From Phoronis pallida (lineage: Eukaryota; Phoronida; Phoronidae), in contig JAOXYC010254231.1 in NCBI GenBank assembly GCA_028565715.1, forward strand, positions 1 to 15,688: DNA of 15,688 bases, read 5' to 3'. The notes below the pieces were generated by a model that was not told where the DNA came from, did no database searches, and was given only the letters and a program-made list of their open reading frames with translations. A program made the position numbers and the translations under genes. Shown here piece by piece: positions 9,564-15,688 of this stretch (within the stretch, counting starts at the first letter, position 1; each line of letters begins with the position of its first letter).

Positions 9564-9584
9564 TATGAAGATACCATATTCTAC

Positions 9585-9719
9585 CTTGTTTGCAGTAGGG
9601 CTTTCGATATCCTGCCTGGCAAGCACCGGTACAGTGGCCAGTGTAGAAATTGCAAGTTCCTGACAGACACTTTCCACATGTCTGAGAGCAGTCGGCACCA
9701 TAACTTCCTCGTACGCATG
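9585..9719 (-). CDS. EGF-like domain 3 (Tie-type, eight cysteines)
   Basis: Acceptor tatcctttag precedes 9719 and donor caag|gtagaa follows 9585; phase 1-1, 135 bp, 45 codons. It reads ACVRGSYGADCSQTCGKC, then CNFYTGHCTGACQAGY, with eight cysteines spaced as in the laminin/Tie type of EGF repeat. It is third in a row of three, matching the EGF number in Tie receptors. It joins in frame to the FN3 exon at 9198. A structural or ligand-facing role outside the cell is inferred. Confidence 0.87.
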
Positions 9720-10076
9720 CTAAAGGATAACAAGAAGAACTTAATTTCATTCAACAAGCAAGCAAAAACTGCTTTTTCATCACAGCAATTTTGGTGGGAT
9801 GGGATATCGGAAACACACAATAGTGAGCGAAATCACGATATCACTGTGGTAAGAATGGAAGGTATGGAACCCAGCTACGGTAGCTTAAGCGAAAGAAGCA
9901 AACAGACGTTCCATTGTTTGTTCTCTTAGAAGGAACAGAGTAACTGATCAGTAGACCTACATTGTAGAACTCACTTGTGACATTTTGTTTGCGAAATGCA
10001 CTAAAACGTTTATGCCGCATTCGGCAGCTCAAACATGTGACTTTTATTTATTTTTATTTATTATTCTATAACATAC
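9720..10076 (-). other. Intron between EGF 3 and EGF 2 (357 bp)
   Basis: No splice-compatible open frame, repeat or RNA gene was seen here. Confidence 0.6.
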
Positions 10077-10229
10077 CCTTATCACATGCGTATCCTCGGA
10101 ATCCGGTTGCACAAGAACAGCCATATGGGTCTATAGTACACACGTGTTCATATCGGCACCCATCATTGGCACTACCCCAGTCTTGACAGCGAGATGCACA
10201 GTCGTTACCAAACACATTGCCACCACAAG
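10077..10229 (-). CDS. EGF-like domain 2 with Tie/TEK signature
   Basis: Acceptor cgttccag precedes 10229 and donor aagg|gtatgt follows 10077; phase 1-1, 153 bp, 51 codons, eight cysteines. It begins ACGGNVFGNDCASRC and ends DPYGCSCATGFRGYAC. The DPYGCSC-x-x-G-(F/W)-(R/K)-G ending with a long insert before it is characteristic of the second EGF repeat of Tie1/Tie2. This exon is the strongest single piece of evidence for the family assignment. Confidence 0.9.
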
Positions 10230-10393
10230 CTGGAACGGTGAACATATTATCAACGTTTTCTCAAAATAACAGCACCATTCACAAGGTATTACAGTGAATC
10301 AAGTTCTACATGTGCTGCAACTCTTAGAGTCCCATTTCCACTTGGAAATAAAGCATCTCAATTGTTAAGAGGTTCTTCTATACATGGACATAC

Positions 10394-10525
10394 CTATTGA
10401 ACAGTCAGCCCCTTTAAACCCAGGAGGACACACGCACACACCCATGACGTCATGACAAATCCCACCATTGAAGCAAGATGGACACTCTTGCTCACAGTTG
10501 CCGCCATATCTACCATCAGGACAAA
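10394..10525 (-). CDS. EGF-like domain 1 (Tie-type, eight cysteines)
   Basis: Acceptor ttattcgtcag precedes 10525 and donor atag|gtatgt follows 10394; phase 1-1, 132 bp, 44 codons. It reads VCPDGRYGGNCEQECPSC, CFNGGICHD and CVCPPGFKGADC, a textbook EGF pattern with eight cysteines and the G-x-x-G-x-x-C ending. It follows the Ig-like exon, as the first EGF does in Tie receptors. Confidence 0.9.
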   Translation of the reverse strand, partial: FVLMVDMAATVSKSVHLASMVGFVMTSWVCACVLLGLKGLTVQ

Positions 10526-10989
10526 CTGACGAATAAAACCAATTAAAAGACATTTACCAACATCGGTGAGGTGTCAGAATTATCAAACAAGAATACAAAT
10601 AAGTGTATGCTCTTACTGACCGAAAGTGATAAATATTGAAAAGACAGAAAAATTCCCAGAGCCGTTCCGAATTTGTCTGTCTTTTCAATATTTATCAAAA
10701 AAGAGTTATCATAAAAACATAAAGCTTGACAATGGTGGAAGCTCCATCGAAAAATGTTGCGACTTAAAAATTTTTGAATTTTTAAAAAAAATTGTTTTTA
10801 TTAGAATTCTAACAACATAATGGTATTAACAGAAAGGCGGACCATGGTGATAGTCATGTTTCCTTTGCAAGAGCAGTTTTTTTTTTACCCGAAATTTATA
10901 TATAAATTTTAATACATAGAACAAAGACACCCTCTTAAAACATGATTCGACAATGTAACAATACATGTATAATACAAGACTGTATTCAC
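10526..10989 (-). other. Intron between EGF 1 and Ig-like 2 (464 bp)
   Basis: AT-rich, with the hairpin element at 10628-10696 and homopolymer runs near 10780-10800 and 10870-10885. No exon was recognised. Confidence 0.6.
10628..10696. repeat. Hairpin element: 28-bp arms, one mismatch, 13-nt centre
   Basis: Arms 10628-10655 and 10669-10696 are reverse complements at 27 of 28 positions. The right arm contains TCTGTCTTTTCAA, also found in the tail of the SINE at 9425-9563, and the centre ends GTTCC as the SINE tail starts GTTCGG. It looks like an inverted pair of SINE tails or a short foldback element. Confidence 0.8.
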
Positions 10990-11232
10990 CTCTCACAATC
11001 AGTCGTGTTGTTGCACGTACGATAGGTCCTCTCGTGTACACAGAGTAGATACCAGCATGGCCAATATCTACATTCTTAATGCCATTGGACAGTTTGTTGG
11101 TCCATCCGGACAGTGGTCCAGACCCGTAAAACCCGTAACCGTCTTTGTTCCAAGCGAATGAAGAGATCCCGAAGGCAGGAATATTGATTGTAACGTTATC
11201 TCCAACGCTTGCTCGTACTGTGAGTCTCACGT
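10990..11232 (-). CDS. Ig-like domain 2 (lacks the usual cysteine pair)
   Basis: Acceptor tttatgttccag precedes 11232 and donor agag|gtgaat follows 10990; phase 1-1, 243 bp, 81 codons. It reads VRASVGDNVTI, FAWNKDG (the conserved Ig tryptophan) and DIGHAGIYSVYTRG, which matches the D-x-G-x-Y turn of an Ig F-strand with the cysteine replaced. It ends RLIVRG. Placed immediately before the three EGF repeats, as the second Ig domain is in Tie. Known Ig-fold variants tolerate loss of the disulfide; the assignment is by pattern only. Confidence 0.75.
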
Positions 11233-11649
11233 CTGGAACATAAATGCGTAACAATATAACTGTCAACGGCGGCAATTAAAACTGAGGATCACTGAGGCCT
11301 TTGAATACGAGAAGACCATTGTTACATCCTGCATCGTGTAAACGATTGTGACGGATATCTTCTCGTGATTCTTCGTTTTGGCACTCCTCTATTTTATTTT
11401 GTTCTATCAGGAGTTTTACAACCTGTCCCATGCTCAATTCTGGAAAAAACGGACAAGTTGAATCCTTTAAACCGACCATATAGACTAAAGGGTTGAGACA
11501 GCCGTTTTCAGAAAGCTCATCTAGTACTATCTTGATTCCAACTGGTAATATCCAGTAGTAATCGGATTTTAATTATGTGGGCGCTCTAACCTACTCGGCC
11601 ACCCGTTTATGTCATCAAGATGCCGACGACAAGAGACCAGTGTACGTAC
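11233..11649 (-). other. Intron between Ig-like 2 and the lectin C-terminal exon (417 bp)
   Basis: A 67-codon minus-strand frame (11276-11479) has no recognisable domain and no matching splice sites. A tRNA-like A-box motif lies near 11577-11605. The stretch TCGGATTTTAAT (11562-11573) repeats the end of the foldback element at 13933-14223. Confidence 0.55.
11577..11605 (-). repeat. tRNA-Leu/Ser-like A-box fragment, possible SINE remnant
   Basis: The minus strand reads GTGGCCGAGTAGGTTAGAGC, close to the 5' part of Leu/Ser-type tRNAs. Only a poor B-box resemblance (GTTGGAATCAAG) follows about 50 nt later, and no cloverleaf can be folded, so it is at most a remnant. Confidence 0.35.
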
Positions 11650-11892
11650 CAGTATATGGAAGTGCTCGTATTTCCACCTCACATAGCGACAACGTCTCAG
11701 AGGCACCACTGCCCTTCTTCAGAATGTACAGGTATCGCCCATAGACGGCACTGTTGCATACGAGGTTAACAGTCCCGGATGAAGGGATCGTTCCTCTGTA
11801 GAACTTACACAAAGAGTCAGATGATGAAGGAGTTGGTGTTCGGGTTGTGTTTGAAACTCTCACATCGAAGTCTTTCAGGTTTTCGTGCAGTG
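11650..11892 (-). CDS. FTP (fucolectin-type, F5/8C-like) lectin domain, C-terminal half
   Basis: Acceptor gcatttag precedes 11892 and donor actg|gtacgt follows 11650; phase 1-1, 243 bp, 81 codons. It reads LKDFDVRVSN, CKFYRG, VNLVCNSAVYGRYLYI and ends LCEVEI, the conserved end of eel-fucolectin/tachylectin-4/pentraxin-type domains (the V-x-L-x-C, G-R-Y-(L/V)-x-(I/V) and L-C-E-V-E-(I/V) elements). With exon 13546-13782 it makes one domain of about 160 residues. The family binds fucose-type sugars using N-terminal histidine and arginine residues; binding by this protein is inferred only. Confidence 0.87.
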
Positions 11893-12232
11893 CTAAATGC
11901 AATAACATACATGTACAATTACAAGTTTAAAAACACTAGACTGTCACGGAAAAGACATAAAAAAACCTGAAAAAATTATAATAATACCGTTCAAATGAAA
12001 CAAATTACAGAATAAACGCTTGTACAACTGTACCACACAAATCAAAGAAATCATTCACGTTTTGCGAAGTGTTGCTGATAAAATGAGGCAATTGTCATCT
12101 ATATGTCTCAAGAACATGGTGAAAATCTACATGTATAAGCAATTTAAGATGATTTCACATTGCCTTAATTAATCATAAAGAGATTATACACATGCAATTC
12201 AAGTTCTAAGCATATAAAAATAGTACATGTAC
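11893..12232 (-). other. Intron between kringle and lectin C-terminal exon (340 bp)
   Basis: AT-rich, with scattered ACATGTA motifs. No exon or repeat was recognised. Confidence 0.6.
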
Positions 12233-12454
12233 CGGAGCACAAAGGAATCTTTGCCCCGCACGTAGACCAGCCACTATTTCCAAGATAACACCAAGGGCCG
12301 GAAGACGTAGAATCAGGGTTCCTACAGAAGTTTTCTGGGAGGTGTGAATATCTATGACCATTGAAACTATCCCATCTTGCACATGTCGTCCCCTTGTAGT
12401 TTTCGCTGGCGCTGCCCTGGTATGCTAAACCTAAAGTTGTGGTCCGACAATCGT
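12233..12454 (-). CDS. Kringle domain exon, lying between the two halves of the lectin domain
   Basis: Acceptor gctcccgcag precedes 12454 and donor tccg|gtacat follows 12233; phase 1-1, 222 bp, 74 codons, open. All six kringle cysteines are present: DDC, TTCARW, NFCRNP, PWCY, STCG and PLC. The hallmarks YQGSAS, HLPENFCRNP and GPWCY are intact. Both flanking exons accept it in phase 1, yet both also splice directly to each other in phase 1, so it can be a cassette exon. If included it splits the lectin fold just before LKDFDVRV. Kringles are protein-binding modules of secreted proteins and some receptors (for example ROR). Whether it is normally included cannot be told from the sequence. Confidence 0.92.
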
Positions 12455-13545
12455 CTGCGGGAGCAAAATAAAACGAGTCAAAACTATGAGTTTGATATTG
12501 AATAAGAAGTAAACACTAGAGTTCTGGTTCACAAAAAGCAGGAACGGTTGGACAGAATGACGGATGTGATTCAAAGTTCGTCAAATATAATTTGCAATGA
12601 CTATTCGTTTCCAAAAATTACTTTTTTGAGCTTTATGAGTTTAACTCATCAAATTCCTTAGTATTTCTAAAATGTACTTTTTGTAAAATGAAATTGTATA
12701 TTTTCCACTCTAATTAAGCAGTATTTTTCTTTGAAGAGAGGATGGACCAGGAATTGCAAAACACATGCTTAACGTAAGTGTGAACCTTAGTGACTGGGGG
12801 TCAGTTTTTATGACATACAGAAAATACTGTTTATTTTTTGCCCACAAAAGTATATATTTTCTGAAAGGTGAATAAATTTGGAATCTATTGGTCACCTTTA
12901 AATTTTTAAAAAATTGATTTTGGTCATGTAACCAACTTTTTTTACTAAAAAAAGAACAAGGATTTCAGGAACAATACATTCTACATCGGCATGGTTTTTA
13001 TTTTAATATAGTGTATTTTGTGTATTGAAGGGAAACGCCGGGGTCTCAAAATTTTGCTCATTTTTTTAGTTTTGGAAATATTAAATTTTAAAGCTAAAAT
13101 TTTCTTAAAATTTGTTTTTTATGAAAGTCTTCATTTTTGAAGCTTCATAGCTCAGCAATGGAGGGGGGATAAAAAATCTGAGACCCGTTTTCCTTCTACA
13201 AAGGCTAAAATGCATATCTTTAAATTTTCATGAAGATTGGACCACTCATGGCGGAGAAATCTATGTTCGAAAAGTGCCAAAAATAGCCTAAATCGCAACG
13301 TTCACACTTACGTTAAATAAAACATTTGTCATTGATAAATTAGAGAAGGAAAGAAAATTTCGGAACTCGACTTGGAATGGAACCAATGCCTCCTTTTTGC
13401 AGGACAATACACAATTAACTGTACAGCCAATATATGTAATTTCACCATGTTGTGCGTTTAGATATCTAAAGTTTTTGGAAAAGAAAAAAAGAGAAAGTGG
13501 CGGGGTTGACAAGTTTTACTATTACCAGAAATGTAAAATACCTAC
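12455..13545 (-). other. Large intron between lectin N-terminal exon and kringle (1,091 bp)
   Basis: Half is the inverted-repeat element 12769-13316. The remainder is AT-rich with no recognisable exon. Open frames here (for example near 12710-12895 and 13288-13512) show no domain. Confidence 0.65.
12769..13316. mobile_element. MITE-like DNA element with 17-bp terminal inverted repeats
   Basis: TTAACGTAAGTGTGAAC at 12769-12785 is an exact reverse complement of 13300-13316. The outer TTAA could be a duplicated target site with 13-bp inverted repeats inside, or part of longer repeats with a TA target. The 548-bp interior is very AT-rich and has no transposase frame. A further imperfect inverted pair lies within (around GGGGTCTCA near 13040 and TGAGACCC near 13180). 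Non-autonomous; the superfamily is not determined. It is inserted in an intron of the host gene. Confidence 0.75.
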
Positions 13546-13782
13546 ATGAGCCTCTACTCGTTGTGGACCTGCCAACTGCAGTAAGACCAAATATCACATG
13601 AACAGTACCAAGATCAACTCACCACCAGGGGTTTCGCCGTTCAAACAGTAGAGTGTGTGTGCAACCTCCCATGGTGAACCGCCTGTCTCGATTACCGTCC
13701 ACGGCCTTTGAAGCGGAACCATCGTAACTTCCAGATCGCAGAGTCGACGATTGGTCAGTTGTTCGTCCTCGAGCAACGTTAC
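13546..13782 (-). CDS. FTP lectin domain, N-terminal half, with in-frame TGA
   Basis: Acceptor caactttaag precedes 13782 and donor tcat|gtaggt follows 13546; 237 bp, a multiple of three and phase 1-1. It reads NVARGRTTDQSST, SASKAVDGN, FTMGGCTHT, NPWW, then a TGA (13619-13621), then VDLGTVH in the same frame. In fucolectin-like domains NPWW is followed by one residue, often arginine, and VDLG, so the stop replaces that residue. A CGA to TGA change at a CpG would explain it. The stop overlaps a strong chance donor (gtg|gtgagt), but using that would put both downstream exons out of frame. Sequence error, null allele or real decay cannot be separated here. Confidence 0.83.
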
Positions 13783-14401
13783 CTTAAAGTTGATGAATAA
13801 ATGACATAACAATAACAGTCATTCGATAATGTTATAGCAAGATAGAAAGTAGGCAGGTGCCTCACATTACTTAGGCAAAAGTTGTTCTGTGCTCGTATCG
13901 ATAGTTTTTTAATCAAAAGTTAAGTTAAGAAAATAATTAAAATGATTAAAATCCGACGAAAGCTGGTATATCACTTAAAATTCAATACGTTTCGGGCGTT
14001 TCACTTGATCACTGGAAACTGACACGAAATGAATCAAGCATAACAATACAAACATGGAACAACCCAACAGGGGTGCGGATAATATATAGTAACAGCAATG
14101 ACAATTTCAATGAAACATTAAAATATTTTTGTCAATCAAACATTAAAATAACGCCTGAAACGTTTGGAATTTTAAGTGATACAAATATACCAGTTTTCGT
14201 CGGATTTTAATAATTTTAATTATCTATTTATTTATACTGGTAATGGTTTTTAACATGAGAATAGGAGTAATCCTGCTTATCCTGATTTTAGAAAACATTT
14301 ATAGAATAGAAGTCTATACATTTCACAACCCATTTCCACTTAAAGCCCTCGTTTAACGCTGGTCATTTAGTGGCACCATCGTATTAGCATTTGAGTATTA
14401 C
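13783..14401 (-). other. Intron between Ig-like 1 and the lectin (619 bp)
   Basis: Contains the foldback element 13933-14223. No exon was recognised in the rest. Confidence 0.6.
13933..14223. mobile_element. Foldback/MITE-like element with arms of about 70 bp
   Basis: Left arm 13933-14000 and right arm 14150-14223 are imperfect reverse complements along their whole length. Shared blocks are ATTAAAATCCGACGAAA, CTGGTATA and ATCACTTAAAATTC, and the right arm has about six extra bases. The 149-bp centre is AT-rich and non-coding. No clear target duplication was found. It is intronic. Confidence 0.8.
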
Positions 14402-14683
14402 CTTGGGTTGTCATGATAATGCGGGAGTAAATATTCTTATTAGTCCCATCGGCTGCGATGACATAATCTCCAAATTTCCCAACCGTGTAGGTGAACCTAT
14501 CAAATACATTGGTACCAACGGTGCGTGTACCCAAACCAGTTATCTGAAGACCGGATGTCCTCACTCCATGAACCTTCCCACTGATGACGTCATTCCTGAC
14601 ATTGACGTTGGATCCGCCAAACGCCCTGATGAACTGGGTTGGTTCGTTGAGTGAAAGCAGTGTACTCGTGAAAAGTAACGTCT
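14402..14683 (-). CDS. Ig-like domain 1 (tentative), first confident exon
   Basis: Acceptor tttttaaaacag precedes 14683 and donor caag|gtaata follows 14402; phase 1-1, 282 bp, 94 codons, open. It reads ETLLFTSTLLSLNEPTQF, SGLQITGLGTRTVG, FTYTVGKFGDYVIAADG and SRIIMTT. The FGDYVIA turn near the end resembles an Ig F-strand without cysteine, like the later Ig-like exon, and the exon splices in phase to the lectin. I do not recognise the domain with certainty; it could be another beta-sandwich module. A signal peptide is not visible, so more exons must lie upstream. Confidence 0.68.
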
Positions 14684-15688
14684 CTGTTTTAAAAAGAAGA
14701 TAATGGTGGTGGGTGAAATTTTCCCTATTTTTGATTTAATGGCGATTCGTACCGATAAATAGGACACTAGAATATTAATTTATTTGCACAAGTCAGTTTA
14801 GAAATGATAAGATGTCATTTTATGAAGAACAGTCATTTGACGGTTTTTTAGTGCAAAACCTTAGGCTAAATGATGAACGAATGTGGATAATATGACAAAA
14901 GAATGGTAATCAGAAGGAATTATTTAGTTTCTGACCATGGTATGCATTTTTAAAATGATGTCGATGATATTATATTCATCTGAAATAAGTGATCTATTGC
15001 ATGGAGGTTGTTTTTCGGTTGCAAAATGTTTACCATTTTTACGTGGACTTGTAAACCTTCTACTTCCTCGGGAATAAGTTGACCTGGAAAAAAGCACTGA
15101 TAATATTTTGCTCATACTCAGTATATAGGCTAGGGAATTTTCGATTCTAGTTCATAATTTTATCTCAGGAAGACTTCAGATCGCTGTGATATATTCTAAC
15201 TAAGCTTGGTGAACAAAATCAGAGTTACATTTATTGTCTTACAAACAGGTGCTGTTCAATGCTTGTGAAAAGACCTTGAACATGTCCATATGATAAGTCA
15301 ATCACGCCACTAATTAGTCACAGTAATTAACAACGCATACTTGAAAGAACATTTTCTGCCGATGAACACAAATATTCACATTCAATGATGTTTAGTCTAT
15401 AGACTTTAAAGCCTTTGAAATTCATCACTACCCGTATGTCTTTGATGCTCCATATCGTATCGAAGAGATGTACGCCGATCGTCTGCCGCTATCAATCCAC
15501 GTGACTTTCCTGTCATCTGCATTATTACTCCAGGGTATGATTCGACCATCGTGCCATGCAGCTCTGCATATGACCGAATCCTGAAAACCGTATTTCGTAT
15601 TATAATTAGTAAATTCAGGAGATTCATGACTAGTTTCAAACAGCATCGTCCATTTTCAAATGAGTAGTGACCCGTATGTATAAACAAT
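14684..15688 (-). other. Right end: mostly non-coding, upstream exon(s) not securely found
   Basis: Apart from the candidate exon 15432-15580, a 50-bp segment 15034-15083 has a good acceptor (ttttttccag) and a gtaaac donor and would encode QLIPEEVEGLQVHVKM. Its phase fits the next exon only if that exon starts two bases later (14681), so it is not called. CATACGGGT occurs twice on the minus strand, near 15431-15439 and 15668-15676. Confidence 0.45.
15432..15580 (-). CDS. Candidate upstream exon, frame uncertain
   Basis: Acceptor cggttttcag precedes 15580 and a GT (acgg|gtagtg) follows 15432; 149 bp. In phase 0 it reads SVICRAAWHDGRIIPW and SAYISSIRYGAS, faintly like a DM9-type repeat (C-R-A, H-x-G, I-P), but then ends in phase 2. 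In phase 2 it reads IRSYAELHGTMVESYPG and ends in phase 1, which would fit the next exon at 14683. I cannot choose between them, and the exon may not be real. Confidence 0.3.

Larger units (their letters stand above)
178..14683 (-). other. Tie/TEK-like receptor-type gene, ectodomain part (19 exons, open at both ends)
   Basis: Extent of the exon chain that I could join by GT-AG splice sites and compatible phase. Domain order is Ig-like, FTP lectin (kringle inside), Ig-like, three EGF, three single FN3, then eight double-FN3 exons. Tie receptors are known to be Ig-Ig-EGF x3-Ig-FN3 x3-membrane-kinase, and the middle EGF has the Tie-type DPYGCSC motif; the family call rests mainly on that and on the order. 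The lectin, the kringle and the long FN3 array are not part of vertebrate Tie. The N-terminus and signal peptide (right) and the membrane segment and kinase (left) are outside the window, so receptor kinase activity is inferred. A secreted or other cell-surface EGF/FN3 protein is the alternative. Two coding lesions leave it open whether the copy is functional. Confidence 0.72.

Noticed and set aside
9465-9701. Minus-strand open frame containing LGIEPRSPDC
   Set aside because: This is the translation of the tRNA-like SINE head read backwards, a common artefact, overlapping the third EGF exon in another frame.
11276-11479. 67-codon minus-strand open frame as a separate exon
   Set aside because: No recognisable domain, no splice sites in the gene's phase, and flanking exons join without it.
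12710-13512. Small open frames within the large intron
   Set aside because: They lie in or beside the AT-rich MITE-like element and show no domain or splice fit.
13619-13626. Strong donor GTG|GTGAGT as the true end of the lectin exon
   Set aside because: Splicing from it would put the kringle or the lectin C-terminal exon out of frame with early stops, and would drop the VDLG core that continues in frame to a good phase-1 donor.

Overview
The window looks like nuclear DNA of an invertebrate animal. It is AT-rich, and one multi-exon minus-strand gene has short GT-AG introns (about 190-1,100 bp). Protein domains from the animal extracellular toolkit appear as separate exons, and there are tRNA-derived and inverted-repeat mobile elements. 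The domain set (Tie/TEK-type EGF repeats, fucolectin-type lectin, kringle, fibronectin III) suggests a marine invertebrate such as a non-vertebrate deuterostome or a lophotrochozoan. I cannot name the species.

I could place 19 exons of that gene on the minus strand between 14683 and 178. They read from right to left: an Ig-like domain (14683-14402); a fucolectin/tachylectin-type (FTP, F5/8C-like) lectin domain split over 13782-13546 and 11892-11650, with a complete six-cysteine kringle exon (12454-12233) in the intron between the halves; a second Ig-like domain (11232-10990); three eight-cysteine EGF-like domains (10525-10394, 10229-10077, 9719-9585); three single FN3 domains (9198-8890; 8552-8482 plus 8160-7953; 7768-7469); and eight exons of about 612 bp that each hold two FN3 domains (7250 down to 178). 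All these exons except the pair that splits the second FN3 domain begin and end in phase 1, so they can be gained, lost or skipped without changing frame. The middle EGF carries a DPYGCSC motif typical of Tie/TEK receptors, and Ig-EGF x3-FN3 is the Tie ectodomain order. The gene is therefore best read as the ectodomain of a Tie-like receptor, enlarged by a lectin, a kringle and about 16 extra FN3 domains. No membrane segment or kinase lies in the window; they would be to the left.

Four of the double-FN3 exons (2701-6435) and their introns form a recent tandem duplication with a period of about 1.03-1.06 kb. Two lesions stand out: an in-frame TGA in the lectin domain (13619-13621), and a missing base in a T-run of the last FN3 exon (near 576-580). 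These may be sequencing errors, alleles, or signs of decay.

The introns hold mobile elements: a tRNA-derived SINE with a perfect 12-bp target duplication (9425-9563), a 548-bp element with 17-bp terminal inverted repeats that include TTAA (12769-13316), a foldback element with arms of about 70 bp (13933-14223), and a hairpin of 28-bp arms (10628-10696). The rightmost kilobase has only weak candidate exons. I see no convincing plus-strand gene.
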